A DNA stretch of 64,000 nucleotides from Gammaproteobacteria bacterium (GTDB taxonomy: Bacteria; Pseudomonadota; Gammaproteobacteria; Steroidobacterales; Steroidobacteraceae), in contig DAHXNV010000001.1 of NCBI GenBank assembly GCA_027365225.1, positions 58,004 to 122,003 of the forward strand, given 5' to 3'. The notes beneath the pieces were generated by a model, which did no database searches, was not told the DNA's origin, and saw nothing but the letters and a program-made list of their open reading frames with translations. The translations under genes were made by a program, and so were the position numbers. Positions 37,246 through 47,482 of the stretch are shown here, one piece after another. Numbering within the stretch: the stretch's first letter is position 1; each line of letters opens with the position of its first letter.

Positions 37246-38535
37246 ATGAAGATACCTGAGATTTTGATCGTCGAGACCATTCATCAGCCCGGCAGCCTCG
37301 CCAAAGTGCTGCAGGTGATCGGCGATGCGGGTCTGACCATCCAGCATTTGACCGCCATACGGCGCGTGGAGGGCAAGACTCTCTGGGAAATTACCCTGGA
37401 GATGGACGAACAGGCCGACCGAAGTCTCTACACGCGGATCGACCAGTTGCCCAATGCCCGCTTCATCGGTAAATCCGATCGGGTATTCAATCGCCATCGC
37501 GGCGGCAAGATCCGCACCGTGGCGAGCCTGCCGATCAACACGCTGCAGACGCTGCGCGACATCTACACCCCCGGGGTCGCGCGGGTGTGCCTGGCCATTC
37601 AGCAGGACCCGCAGCTCGCCCACGAATACACGAGCATCGACAGCACGGTGGCGGTGATCACCAACGGCACGGCGGTGCTCGGCCTCGGCAACATCGGGCC
37701 GCTCGCCGGCTTGCCGGTGATGGAGGGCAAGGCGGCGCTGTTCGCCGATCTGGTGGGACTCTCGGCCGTGCCGATCCTGCTCGAGCAGACCCAGCCGGAG
37801 AAAGTCGTCGAGCTGATCTGTGGGATTCATTTGTCCTTCGGTGCGATCCAGCTCGAGGACTTCGCCGCTCCCGAGTGCTTCGCAATCGAGTCCCGGCTGC
37901 GCGAGCGGCTCGCCAAGCCGGTTCTGCACGACGATCAGCACGGGACCGCGGTGGTTGCGCTCGCCGCGCTGATCAATGCGGCACGCCGTGCCCGGCGCAG
38001 CCTGCCCGAGAGCACCGTGGGCCAGATCGGTCTCGGAGCGGCCGGCACGGGCATCGTGCGCCTGCTGCGCGCCTATGGCGTCAATCGGGTGCTGGGCGCG
38101 GACCGCAATCCGCAGGCGTTGGCGCGCATCAAGACGCTCGGGGCCGAAGCATCGACCCCGGAGTCGATCATGCGGGATGCGGACATCGTGGTCGCGACCA
38201 CCGGTGTCAAGGGGCTCATCCGACCCGAGTGGATCAGGCCGGGGCAGGTGATTCTGGCACTGTCCAATCCCGATCCGGAGATCGAGCCGAACCTGGCGCG
38301 CGAGCATGGCGCGGCCTTTGCCGCCGATGGCAAAGGGATCAACAACGTGCTGGCGTTTCCGGGGCTGTTCAAGGGGGCGCTCGCCGCCAAGGCCACGCGC
38401 TTCACGGACGCGATGCTCATGGCCGCGGCGCAGACACTGGCGGACTTGGCGGAAGACGATGCGCTCGTGCCCGGGCCGTTGGAAAAGAGCGTGCACGAGC
38501 AAGTGGCGGCGGCCGTCCAGGCCGCCGCCACTTAA
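37246..38535 (+). CDS. NAD(P)-dependent malic enzyme with N-terminal ACT domain
   Basis: 429 residues from ATG 37246 ([20 protein letters not shown]); an in-frame ATG at 37138 adds a non-conserved 36 residues. Residues about 1-80 are an ACT-type regulatory domain ([40 protein letters not shown]). The malic enzyme core follows: [56 protein letters not shown] (catalytic Lys/Asp area) and [19 protein letters not shown] for NAD(P). It decarboxylates malate to pyruvate. The ACT domain suggests control by a small ligand such as an amino acid. Confidence 0.9.
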   Translation: MKIPEILIVETIHQPGSLAKVLQVIGDAGLTIQHLTAIRRVEGKTLWEITLEMDEQADRSLYTRIDQLPNARFIGKSDRVFNRHRGGKIRTVASLPINTLQTLRDIYTPGVARVCLAIQQDPQLAHEYTSIDSTVAVITNGTAVLGLGNIGPLAGLPVMEGKAALFADLVGLSAVPILLEQTQPEKVVELICGIHLSFGAIQLEDFAAPECFAIESRLRERLAKPVLHDDQHGTAVVALAALINAARRARRSLPESTVGQIGLGAAGTGIVRLLRAYGVNRVLGADRNPQALARIKTLGAEASTPESIMRDADIVVATTGVKGLIRPEWIRPGQVILALSNPDPEIEPNLAREHGAAFAADGKGINNVLAFPGLFKGALAAKATRFTDAMLMAAAQTLADLAEDDALVPGPLEKSVHEQVAAAVQAAAT

Positions 38536-38543
38536 GTCCGCGC

Positions 38544-39428
38544 TCAGGCCGCCGCCGCCTCGGGGGTCATCAGACCGCGCAGCTTGCCGAGCGCAGTGGC
38601 TTCGATCTGGCGGATGCGCTCGGCTGAAATGCCGTATTCCCCCGCCAGCTCGTGCAGCGTCGCCTTCTCCTCACGGATCCAGCGGCGTTCGACGATGTCG
38701 CGGCTGCGCGCGTCGAGCCGATCAAGGGCGGTGCGCAGGCGCGACGTGGAATCCCGTTCCCATTCCGCTTCCTCCACCTGATCGGCCGGGTCGGCGTTGG
38801 GGGACGGCAGGTACGCAGCCGGACTGTAGGCTTCCTCTTCGTCCGCGTCGGGTGCCGGATCGAACGCGAGATCGTGCGCCGCCAGGCGCTTCTCCATCTC
38901 GGTGACCTCGCTTGTGCTGACGCCGAGGTCGCGCGCCACGGCGGCGGTCTCTTCCACGGTGAGCCACGCGAGGTTCTTCTTCAGGCGGCGCAGATTGAAG
39001 AACAGCTTGCGCTGGGTTTTGGTGGTGGCAATCTTGACCAGGCGCCAATTGCGCAGAACATATTCATGGATCTCCGCCCGAATCCAATGCACGGCAAAGG
39101 ACACCAGGCGAACGTTAAGGGTTGGGTCGAAACGCTTGACCGCTTTCATCAAGCCGACGTTGCCTTCCTGGATCAGGTCGCTGAAGGGCAGCCCATAGCC
39201 GCGATAGCCCCGGGCGATGTGCACGACGAAGCGCAAGTGCGCCAGAACGAGCTGGCGGGCGGCATCGAGATCCCCGTGTTCTCGAAAGCGCTCGGCGAGC
39301 GCGCGCTCAGCCTCGCGATCGAGCACGGGGATGCGCCTCACCCGCTCGACGTACGCATCGACGCTGCCAATCGGCCCGACGACCGCGAGGTCGCAGGGGC
39401 GGGCGATCACTGCGGTGCTTGTGGACAT
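38544..39428 (-). CDS. rpoH: Heat-shock sigma factor RpoH (sigma-32)
   Basis: 294 residues from ATG 39428, chosen for its GGGAG five bases upstream; ATG 39440 lacks one. Sigma-70 region 2 is LVLAHLRFVVHIARGYRGYG then LPFSDLIQEGNVGLMKAVKR, with the -10-binding SFAVHWIRAEIHEYVLRNWR; the RpoH box QRKLFFNLRR is diagnostic; region 4 reads RSRDIVERRWI then LHELAGEYGISAERIRQIEA. It directs transcription of chaperone and protease genes. It lies alone rather than directly after ftsX as in E. coli. A perfect CIRCE operator sits just upstream. Confidence 0.97.
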   Translation of the reverse strand: MSTSTAVIARPCDLAVVGPIGSVDAYVERVRRIPVLDREAERALAERFREHGDLDAARQLVLAHLRFVVHIARGYRGYGLPFSDLIQEGNVGLMKAVKRFDPTLNVRLVSFAVHWIRAEIHEYVLRNWRLVKIATTKTQRKLFFNLRRLKKNLAWLTVEETAAVARDLGVSTSEVTEMEKRLAAHDLAFDPAPDADEEEAYSPAAYLPSPNADPADQVEEAEWERDSTSRLRTALDRLDARSRDIVERRWIREEKATLHELAGEYGISAERIRQIEATALGKLRGLMTPEAAAA

Positions 39429-39456
39429 CAATACTCCCATGCGCTGTAAGCAAATC

Positions 39457-39483
39457 TTAGCACTCGATGTCTTTGAGTGCTAA
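39457..39483 (-). promoter_or_regulatory. CIRCE element (HrcA operator) upstream of rpoH
   Basis: TTAGCACTC, 9 bp spacer, GAGTGCTAA: exact match to the CIRCE consensus (27 bp), ending 29 bp before the rpoH ATG. Read on the minus strand, TTAGCA and TAAGAT separated by 18 bp could be the -35 and -10 of an rpoH promoter lying in the same sites, with TAAGAT at 39455-39460. HrcA binding would then block RNA polymerase directly. Confidence 0.9.
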
Positions 39484-39638
39484 TCCGGGCCTGGGTTCCC
39501 GGGTAGCTCGCAAAACGGTATCGCTTAAGATCCCGCTCAACCGGGAGGCCTCAATACTTAGCCTTAATCATGACAATTCAGGTTCCCTCGCGCGAAGCCG
39601 GCTTTCGGGACTCGGAACGGCCGGCTACGCTCACCGGC

Positions 39639-40454
39639 ATGCCTGAGCTTCCCGAAGTCGAGACCACGCGTCGCGGTATCGCGCCGCACGTAACCGGGCG
39701 CACCATCGTGGCCCTCGAGCTCTACGAGCGGCGGCTGCGCTGGCCGGTGCCCCGCTCACTTGCGTTGCGGCTGCCGGGCCAGCGCATCGTGGGGACGGAT
39801 CGGCGCGCCAAATACCTGCTCATCATGCTGGAGCGAGGCACGGTGATCGTCCATCTGGGCATGTCGGGCTCGCTGCGGGTCCTGCCCGGCGACGCCCCCC
39901 GCACACGCCATGATCAGTATGACGTGCGGCTGGACTCGGGCCAGGTTCTGCGCTTCAACGACCCGCGCCGCTTCGGCAGTCTGCACTTCACGGAAGGCGA
40001 CCCCGAGCGCCACCGACTGCTCAGGGACTTGGCGCCCGAGCCGTTCGATTCGCGGTTCGATGCCGATTATCTCTGGGGCATCGCGCGGGGCCGACGGCTC
40101 GCGATCAAGCAGTTGCTGATGAACAGCCATCTGGTCGTCGGCGTAGGGAATATCTACGCCAACGAGGCACTCTTCCGAGCCGGCGTGCGCCCGGGGCGTG
40201 CGGCGGGCCGGCTCTCGCGGCTCGAGGCGCGGCGCCTCGTTGCAGCCATTCGAGCCGTTCTCACTGAGGCGATCCGGGCCGGCGGGACGACACTGCGCGA
40301 TTACGTCGGCGCCGACGGCGCACCGGGATATTTCCGCCAAAAACTGTTCGTATATGAGCGTGCCGGTACGCCGTGCCGCCGCTGCGGTACGCCGATCCGT
40401 CGCAGTACGCAGCAGGGCCGTTCGACGTATTTCTGCCCCGCGTGTCAGCGGTGA
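39639..40454 (+). CDS. mutM: Formamidopyrimidine-DNA glycosylase (MutM)
   Basis: 271 residues from ATG 39639; the frame is open upstream to 39570 but MPELPEVETTRRGIAPHVTG is the mature N-terminus, where the Pro after Met is the catalytic nucleophile. The enzyme removes 8-oxoguanine and cleaves the AP site. LLMNSHLVVGVGNIYANEAL is the helix-two-turns-helix DNA-binding segment; the C-terminal zinc finger is GTPCRRCGTPIRRSTQQGRS followed by TYFCPACQ (Cys4). Convergent with coaD. Confidence 0.96.
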   Translation: MPELPEVETTRRGIAPHVTGRTIVALELYERRLRWPVPRSLALRLPGQRIVGTDRRAKYLLIMLERGTVIVHLGMSGSLRVLPGDAPRTRHDQYDVRLDSGQVLRFNDPRRFGSLHFTEGDPERHRLLRDLAPEPFDSRFDADYLWGIARGRRLAIKQLLMNSHLVVGVGNIYANEALFRAGVRPGRAAGRLSRLEARRLVAAIRAVLTEAIRAGGTTLRDYVGADGAPGYFRQKLFVYERAGTPCRRCGTPIRRSTQQGRSTYFCPACQR

Positions 40455-40459
40455 GGCCG

Positions 40460-41550
<1,091 letters not shown>

Positions 41551-41602
41551 GCGATCTTTCGAGCCAGTGAACCAGAGCGCTACGATACACTAGCGCTCGC
41601 TC

Positions 41603-42592
41603 ATGTTCGGACGCGAATCCAAAGACGAGGCGCCAAAGGGCGCGCAGCGTCAGGGCTTTCTCCAGCGCCTGACCCAGCGCCTAGGGCGTGGCAGCCGGCT
41701 CACGTTTGATCTGCCGGGCCTGTTCCGCGGCCGCAAGATCGACGCCGAGCTTCTCGAGGAGCTCGAGACCCGGCTGCTCGGCGCCGACGTGGGCATCGAG
41801 GCGACGGAGTCCATTCTCGCCGGACTCAACAAGCGCCTGGCGCGCAAGGAGCTGGCCGACGTCGAGGCCCTGATTGCGGCACTGCGCGCGACGGTGGAAG
41901 AGATACTGGCGCCGTGCGCGCGGCCATTGGTGGTCGATCCGCTGCGCAAGCCGTTCTCCATTCTGGTCGTCGGCGTGAATGGCTCGGGCAAGACCACGAC
42001 GATCGGCAAGCTGGCCCGTCGCCTGCATCAGGAGGGCCACAGTGTGCTGTTCGCGGCCGGCGACACCTTCCGCGCGGCGGCCATCGAGCAGCTCGCGGTC
42101 TGGGCCGAGCGCAGCGGCGCGAGCTGTGTCGCGCAACACGCCGGCGCCGATCCGGCGGCGGTGGTGTTCGATGCGCTGCAAGCGGCACGGGCGCGCGGCG
42201 TCGATGTGATGATCGCCGATACCGCCGGCCGCCTGCACAGTCAGTCGCATCTGATGCAGGAGCTGAAAAAGGTCAAACGGGTGCTGCAGCGCGGCGATCC
42301 GGCCGCGCCGGACGAGGTTCTCCTGGTGCTCGATGCGAACCAGGGACAAAATGCTCTGACGCAAGCCGTACAGTTTCACGAGGCCGTGGGCGTCACCGGG
42401 CTCGCGATCACCAAGCTCGACGGGACCGCCAAGGGCGGGATCGTGATCGCCATTGCGCGCCGTCTGGGACTGCCCATCCGCTTCATCGGCATCGGCGAGC
42501 AAGCGGAGGATTTCGGCGAATTCGATGCGCGCGCCTTCGCGTCCGCACTGGTCTCGGGTGCGCACGAGCCCGCCGGGCAGGAGGGAGGATGA
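41603..42592 (+). CDS. ftsY: Signal recognition particle receptor FtsY (short form)
   Basis: 329 residues, lacking the long acidic N-terminal domain seen in E. coli (497). The N domain is about 1-110 and the GTPase G domain follows: [20 protein letters not shown] (P-loop), [40 protein letters not shown] (G3), [20 protein letters not shown] (G4) and [20 protein letters not shown]. It targets membrane proteins with the SRP. Its stop overlaps the ftsE start. Confidence 0.96.
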   Translation: MFGRESKDEAPKGAQRQGFLQRLTQRLGRGSRLTFDLPGLFRGRKIDAELLEELETRLLGADVGIEATESILAGLNKRLARKELADVEALIAALRATVEEILAPCARPLVVDPLRKPFSILVVGVNGSGKTTTIGKLARRLHQEGHSVLFAAGDTFRAAAIEQLAVWAERSGASCVAQHAGADPAAVVFDALQAARARGVDVMIADTAGRLHSQSHLMQELKKVKRVLQRGDPAAPDEVLLVLDANQGQNALTQAVQFHEAVGVTGLAITKLDGTAKGGIVIAIARRLGLPIRFIGIGEQAEDFGEFDARAFASALVSGAHEPAGQEGG

Positions 42593-43281
42593 TCCGGCTC
42601 GAGCGGGTCAGCAAGCGCTATCCGAACGGACGCGAGGCGCTTACCAACGTGAGTTTCTTCGTCGACCGCGGGGAGCTGTTGTTCATCACCGGCCGCTCGG
42701 GAGCGGGCAAGAGCACTCTGCTGAAGGTGATCGCGCTGCTCGAGCGCCCGACGCGCGGCACCGTGACCATCAATGGCCGCAACATCGGCGCGCTCGGCGC
42801 GCGGCATATTCCGGCGTTTCGTCGCCAGCTGGGCATGGTCTTCCAGGATCACAAGCTGTTGGCGGACCGGCCGGTATTCGACAACGTCGCGCTGCCGCTG
42901 GTGGTGGCCGCAACGCCGTTCAAGGACATCGACAAGCGCGTGCGCGCGGCGCTCGATCAAGTGGGTCTGCTCGGCAAAGAGCGCATGTTGCCCCTGGAAC
43001 TGTCGGTCGGCGAGCAGCAGCGCGTGGGGATCGCGCGCGCGGTTGTGGGCAAGCCGCCGCTGATCGTGGCCGATGAGCCCACCGGCAATCTCGATCCGGA
43101 TCTGGCGCTGGAGGTGATGCGGCTGTTCAGACGGTTCAGTGAAGTCGGCGTGACCGTGCTCGTAGCCACGCATGATGTGCACATCGTGCGTGAGTTCGGT
43201 AGCCGCGAGATCGTCCTGACGAACGGCGAGCTGACCGGCGGCAGTGCCGATCCGCTGCCCTCGCTGGTTGCGAGCCGCTGA
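42589..43281 (+). CDS. ftsE: Cell division ATP-binding protein FtsE
   Basis: 230 residues. Walker A ITGRSGAGKSTLLKV, signature ELSVGEQQRVGIARAVVGKP, Walker B LIVADEPTGNLDPDLA, switch His ATHDVHIVREF. With FtsX it controls peptidoglycan hydrolases at the septum through EnvC-type partners. Coupled to ftsY by an ATGA overlap; ftsX follows after 17 bp. Confidence 0.96.
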   Translation: MIRLERVSKRYPNGREALTNVSFFVDRGELLFITGRSGAGKSTLLKVIALLERPTRGTVTINGRNIGALGARHIPAFRRQLGMVFQDHKLLADRPVFDNVALPLVVAATPFKDIDKRVRAALDQVGLLGKERMLPLELSVGEQQRVGIARAVVGKPPLIVADEPTGNLDPDLALEVMRLFRRFSEVGVTVLVATHDVHIVREFGSREIVLTNGELTGGSADPLPSLVASR

Positions 43282-43298
43282 GCCGCGGGCGCTTCGAC

Positions 43299-44210
43299 GT
43301 GCTGGACAGTCGCCAACTGCAAGCATTGCTCGGTGCCCTGGGGCGCCTGGCGCGCGCGCCTCTGGCAACGATGTTCACGCTGCTGGTGATCGGACTTGCG
43401 CTGGCGCTGCCGGGCGCGCTGGGATTGCTCGTGCGCAATGCCGAGGCGGTGAGCGGCGGCATCGGCCGCGCGGTCGATATGACGGTCTATCTGAAGAATG
43501 GCGTGCCGTTGTCCCGCGCGCAGCAGCTCGCCACGGCCGCCAGGTCCGAGCCCGGCGTGGCCAGCGTGACGGTCATCTCCGCGGGCGAGGGGCTGCGCCA
43601 GTTCCGCAAGTATTCGGGTTTCGGTGCGGCGCTGGCTGCGCTCAAGAGCAATCCGTTGCCCAATGTGTTGCGCGTCGTCCCACGGCCGCGTGCCAGCGGT
43701 CCTTTGGCGCTCGAGGCGCTGCGGCGCACTTTCGCCGCCTGGCCCGAGGTGGACATGGTCCAGCTCGACACGCAGTGGGTCATGCGGTTCGAGGCCATCG
43801 TCGCGCTGGTGCGGCGGCTCGTGTTGCTCGCGGCGGTCCTGCTCGGCGCCGGCGTGCTGGCCGTGGTAGGCAATACGATCCGGCTCGAGATCCTCAATCG
43901 CAGCGATGAGATCGAGGTTACCAAGCTCGTCGGAGGCTCGAACGCGTTTGTCCGCCGTCCGTTCGTATACACCGGCGCGCTGTATGGCTTGGGCGGCGCA
44001 CTGCTCGCGTGGCTCATCCTGGAGGGCGCGGTTCTCGCGCTGTCGGGGCCGGCGGCCCGCCTCGCGGAACTCTACGGCAGCGGCTTTGTGTTGCAGGGCC
44101 TTGGCGGCCGGGAGCTGGCCCTGCTGTTGGGCGGGGGCATGGCCCTCGGCTGGCTTGGGGCGTGGATCTCCGCCTTTCGTCATCTGCGCAGCTTCGAGCC
44201 TCGCGCCTGA
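43299..44210 (+). CDS. ftsX: Cell division protein FtsX
   Basis: 303 residues from a GTG (MLDSRQLQALLGALGRLARA). Four transmembrane helices: one near 25-45, then three in the C-terminal half (LVRRLVLLAAVLLGAGVLAV, ALYGLGGALLAWLILEGAVL, ALLLGGGMALGWLGAWISAF). The periplasmic loop lies between helix 1 and 2 and VTKLVGGSNAFVRRPFVYTG is the family signature. Convergent with rpmG. Confidence 0.93.
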   Translation: MLDSRQLQALLGALGRLARAPLATMFTLLVIGLALALPGALGLLVRNAEAVSGGIGRAVDMTVYLKNGVPLSRAQQLATAARSEPGVASVTVISAGEGLRQFRKYSGFGAALAALKSNPLPNVLRVVPRPRASGPLALEALRRTFAAWPEVDMVQLDTQWVMRFEAIVALVRRLVLLAAVLLGAGVLAVVGNTIRLEILNRSDEIEVTKLVGGSNAFVRRPFVYTGALYGLGGALLAWLILEGAVLALSGPAARLAELYGSGFVLQGLGGRELALLLGGGMALGWLGAWISAFRHLRSFEPRA

Positions 44211-44247
44211 TGCGGCTCGGGCCGGGCGCACTGGCCGGCGAGCGGTA

Positions 44248-44403
44248 TTACTTGATCTTGGCTTCTTTGTAGGCGACGTGCTTACGCGCCACCGGGTCGA
44301 ACTTGCGTACTTCCAGTTTGTCCGGATGCAGTCGCTTGTTCTTGGTGGTCACGTAGAAATGACCGGTTCCGGCGGACGACAGCAGCTTGATCTTATCGCG
44401 CAT
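44248..44403 (-). CDS. rpmG: 50S ribosomal protein L33
   Basis: 51 residues. It begins [20 protein letters not shown] and ends with [20 protein letters not shown], a clear L33. No Cys pairs, so the zinc-independent form. Second gene of the rpmBG operon, 16 bp after rpmB. Confidence 0.96.
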   Translation of the reverse strand: MRDKIKLLSSAGTGHFYVTTKNKRLHPDKLEVRKFDPVARKHVAYKEAKIK

Positions 44404-44419
44404 CGCGCAGCTCCTGATC

Positions 44420-44656
44420 CTAGACTTTCACGCCTTGTGCGCGCAGCTCCGCCACGACCTGCTCGATGCCTTTCTTCTCCATCGTGCGCAGTCCATGCGC
44501 CGAGACACGCAGCGACACCCAGCGCTTTTCGGCTTCCAACCAGAATCGCTGCGTATGCAGGTTCGGCAGGAAGCGCCGGCGCTTCTTGTTGTTTGCGTGA
44601 GAGACGCGATTTCCAACGGCCGGCCCTTTGCCGGTGACCTCGCAGACGCGCGACAT
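44420..44656 (-). CDS. rpmB: 50S ribosomal protein L28
   Basis: 78 residues, opening [20 protein letters not shown] and containing [20 protein letters not shown] then [20 protein letters not shown]. Standard L28 without zinc Cys pairs. First gene of rpmB-rpmG. It is served by the strong promoter at 44721-44749. Confidence 0.97.
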   Translation of the reverse strand: MSRVCEVTGKGPAVGNRVSHANNKKRRRFLPNLHTQRFWLEAEKRWVSLRVSAHGLRTMEKKGIEQVVAELRAQGVKV

Positions 44657-44720
44657 ATGCTACGACCTTGCAAATCAAATACTTGTGGTGAGCGGCGATC
44701 CCCGCCCACGGGAGCCGAGC

Positions 44721-44749
44721 TTTATACCAGGAGTGCCCGGCCGCGGCAA
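44721..44749 (-). promoter_or_regulatory. Sigma-70 promoter of rpmBG
   Basis: On the minus strand, TTGCCG (44744-44749) and TATAAA (44721-44726) are exactly 17 bp apart. The -10 box lies 65 bp before the rpmB ATG. Confidence 0.7.
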
Positions 44750-44999
44750 GCTCGCCGTGGCACGGCAGCCATGCGCCGCGAATACCGGCCAGTACACCCT
44801 ATTGCCCGAGCCGGCGGTGCCCCGGGGGGGGCTGCACCCGTTGGCCACGCTCAGCCGCCAAGCGCGGGTGCTAACGGTTCTTCTTCATTCAAGAGCACGG
44901 GACCAAGCCTCGCGATACCTGGGACGTGTGGCCCGTACGCGATCGAAGCGAGCGGACCGCGCAGCGCAAGCAGGCGCGCGCGGCTGACCCTCGCTCGGG
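44750..44999. other. Intergenic, no gene seen
   Basis: Together with the rpmBG leader this is a 343 bp gene-free stretch. It holds GC-rich DNA including an eight-G run near 44825-44832; no conserved frame. Confidence 0.5.
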
Positions 45000-45155
45000 C
45001 TAATGCAGATTAAGAGTGCCGCTGCCAAATAATCCGAGCAGTCCGATGATGATCAGATAAATTGCGACGGTGTAGTTGAGCAGGCGCGGCACCGTGAGGA
45101 TCAGAATGCCTGCGATCAGTGACACGAGCGGTCCGATGGAGTAATGGAGATTCAT
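45000..45155 (-). CDS. DUF3096 family small membrane protein
   Basis: 51 residues from ATG 45155. MNLHYSIGPLVSLIAGILIL is followed by VPRLLNYTVAIYLIIIGLLG LF-type hydrophobic sequence: two short helices with a PRLLNYxVAIYLI centre that I associate with DUF3096. Such proteins occur widely in proteobacteria with unknown role. No operon partner is obvious. Confidence 0.75.
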   Translation of the reverse strand: MNLHYSIGPLVSLIAGILILTVPRLLNYTVAIYLIIIGLLGLFGSGTLNLH

Positions 45156-45427
45156 GGATGGAGTCCCTAGTGACATGCGGAACCCACACAGGCTGTAATG
45201 CTACCCGAAGATCCGTCTGTGCGCCGGCGCACACCAACGTCACAGTCCTTGTCTGCGAAACCGTGCTCCGGGAAAGCAAGCCGCGAGATCGTGGACGAGA
45301 CTCCCGAACCGATCCGACCTTCCGGAATTGGGAATTGTGCGGGGTCAGGAGCTGTGCGCAGGGCGGGGACGTCGAGCGCGCTTTCAAGGGACCGTTACGA
45401 GCCGCAGCGGTTGTGCCGGCACGAGCC

Positions 45428-45982
45428 TCATGGCAGAGCGCCCGGCCGCGTGGTCCGTGCTGGAGCCATCATGGCGGCTGGCGCCTGCGGTTTCCGTGCG
45501 GGCAGGGATAGCAGATGGCTCACCACAACCCATTGGCTCACGAGCAGCAGCGCGAGGACAATCAGATACAGGACCGTTCGTGCGACCACCGTTGCCCGGT
45601 TCGGGAGGTTGATTACGCGCGATCCGCCAGGCGGGATTCGTTGCGCTGCGCTCGCGCCCGCCGACCGGCGCGGCAAGAGCGCGATGAGCTGCGCCGCAAT
45701 CATTCCGCTGTCCGGAGGCGTTGCAGATTCCGCGGGCAAGGCCGCGATCAGTCTCGCCAAGACCCGAGCAGCCGCCGCGCTTGAAAGCTGAGCGAGCCTG
45801 GCGGCCTCCTCCCAGGGGTCGATGTTCTGGCGTGCGAGGACCGATAGCACCGTCAGCGGCGCACCGTCGGCATTGTCGCGAACCGCCGCATAGAGAAAGG
45901 GATCAAAGCGGGATTCGCGGGCGGAAGTAGCAGTCGCGAGCGCCATTGCAGTCACCGCACGGGTTTTTAATTCATCCGCCAC
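45428..45982 (-). CDS. Hypothetical protein with one C-terminal transmembrane helix
   Basis: 184 residues from a GTG at 45982. A soluble Ala-rich helical region (residues 1-110; FDPFLYAAVRDNADGAPLTV then LSVLARQNIDPWEEAARLAQ) precedes one helix at about 135-158 (VLYLIVLALLLVSQWVVVSH). The NIDPWEEAARLAQLS motif is familiar to me from small hypotheticals of proteobacteria. A tail-anchored membrane protein is inferred. Function unknown. Confidence 0.6.
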   Translation of the reverse strand: MADELKTRAVTAMALATATSARESRFDPFLYAAVRDNADGAPLTVLSVLARQNIDPWEEAARLAQLSSAAAARVLARLIAALPAESATPPDSGMIAAQLIALLPRRSAGASAAQRIPPGGSRVINLPNRATVVARTVLYLIVLALLLVSQWVVVSHLLSLPARKPQAPAAMMAPARTTRPGALP

Positions 45983-46095
45983 TGCGTCACGACAGTGGGA
46001 CCTGAAGACTCGGTCGAGAGGGCCGCAGTCTGCCGGGTCGGCCGCCGCCCGTCGGTGCGGCGACCCTCTTAGGAACTAATTAACAGCTTGAGCAG

Positions 46096-46637
46096 CTATG
46101 GCACGCGCCGTGTCGGTCCAATCGTGTAATTCGATTCGCCATGAAAGTCATGGGGCGTGAGATTGAGCGCCTGCATTTTCTTCCGGGTCACTTTGACTCC
46201 GAGCTTGTACGTTCGGCGATCCAAACGAGCTTTGACGGTCAACCCCGTCTTGGTCGTAGTCCCGGCAATCAGATTGACGATGGTACGGTAGTCCGTCAGG
46301 GGCCTGCTGCGCCAGTTGGCGGTGTTGAAAGAGAAGAGGCGGTGCTCGATCTTGTTCCATTTGCTGGTGCCTGGCGGAAAATGACACACCGTGATCGTCA
46401 AGTTCTCCTCCGTCGCAAAGTGTTGCAGCTGCCGCTTCCACAGGTGACAGCAATGACCGTTGTTGCCCCCGCTGTCGGCGCAGATCAGAAGACGGGAGCC
46501 TTCGGGTAACGGGGCTTGCCCATATATCGCCACCAGGCGCGGATGCTCTGCACGGCAAATTCGGCGGTGTCGCCGCTCATCCCGACATTGACCCAGCCCT
46601 TGTTCTCCCCGAAGTCGTACTTTCTTCCACGGTACTT
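46096..46637 (-). pseudogene. ISAzo13-type transposase remnant, 5' truncated and frameshifted
   Basis: The reading begins without a start as KYRGRKYDFGENKGWVNVG, then AEFAVQSIRAWWRYMGKPRY in one frame, and near 46505 shifts to the frame holding EGSRLLICADSGGNNGHCCH, FPPGTSKWNKIEHRLFSFNT, TTTKTGLTVKARLDRRTYKL and DFHGESNYTIGP, ending at 46096. These are C-terminal half landmarks of the ISAzo13 (Rhodopirellula-type) DDE transposases. The N-terminal part is absent. The remnant starts two bases from the radC stop. Confidence 0.85.
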
Positions 46638-46638
46638 A

Positions 46639-47337
46639 TCAGATAAGTCCATGTTCGGCGAAGGAATAGCACTGGGTCGCGCCCACGATGATGTGGTCGA
46701 GCACCTGCATGTCCATCAAGGACAGTCCCGCCTTCAGGCGGCGCGTGATGGCCTCGTCCGCCGGGCTGGGCGTGAGCCCGCCCGAGGGATGATTGTGCGC
46801 CAGAATCACCGCAGTTGCATTGTGCAGCAGCGCTTGGCGCAGCACCTCGCGCGGATGCACTTGCGCGCAGTCGACCGTGCCGCGAAACAGTTCCTCGAAG
46901 GCGATCAGGCGGTGGCGGTTGTCCAGATGAAGACAGCAGAACACTTCGTAGGGGAGATCGCGTAGCTGCGCCTGCAGGAAGCGGAACGTCGCCTGCGGCG
47001 TCGTCAGCGGCTGTCCGCAGCGCAGCTCCTCCTGCAGGTGACGGCGGGCGAGCTCGACGGCCGCCTGGACGGTGGCATAGCGCGCCGGACCGATGCCTTT
47101 GCGCCTCCAGCGCCCGCGCTGCGCGGCGAGCAAGGCGCGCAGAGAGCCGAAGTCCCCGAGCAGATTGCGCGCCAGCTCGACTGCTGAGCAGCCGCGCGTC
47201 CCCGAGCCGATCAGCAGTGCGAGCAGTTCCGCGTCCGAGAGGGCGCGCGGGCCGCGCTCGAGCAGCTTCTCGCGCGGGCGCTCGGTGCGCGGCCAATCAC
47301 GGATGGACAGGACTGGCGCGGTGGATGTCGAGGGCAT
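46639..47337 (-). CDS. radC: RadC family JAB/MPN domain protein
   Basis: 232 residues from ATG 47337 (MPSTSTAPVLSIRDWPRTER); the frame is open upstream to 47595 but that overlaps the divergent coaBC region. An HhH-like part comes first (RPREKLLERGPRALSDAELL), then the JAMM domain with HPREVLRQALLHNATAVILA and the metal motif HNHPSGGLTPSPAD. The name RadC is historical; a nuclease or peptidase-like role is unproven. Divergent from coaBC, the classic gammaproteobacterial order. Confidence 0.93.
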   Translation of the reverse strand: MPSTSTAPVLSIRDWPRTERPREKLLERGPRALSDAELLALLIGSGTRGCSAVELARNLLGDFGSLRALLAAQRGRWRRKGIGPARYATVQAAVELARRHLQEELRCGQPLTTPQATFRFLQAQLRDLPYEVFCCLHLDNRHRLIAFEELFRGTVDCAQVHPREVLRQALLHNATAVILAHNHPSGGLTPSPADEAITRRLKAGLSLMDMQVLDHIIVGATQCYSFAEHGLI

Positions 47338-47482
47338 CGGCACACTCCATGGGAAGGAAGACGCATCCTGCGGCGGGAGCCCCCCATTGACCAGGGGGAA
47401 TAACCGGCCAGTTCGTGCACAAATGCGCAGTCTCGCATCCAGAGTTTGCGTCGCCGGGGAGCGGGGCCGGATAATCGGACGC

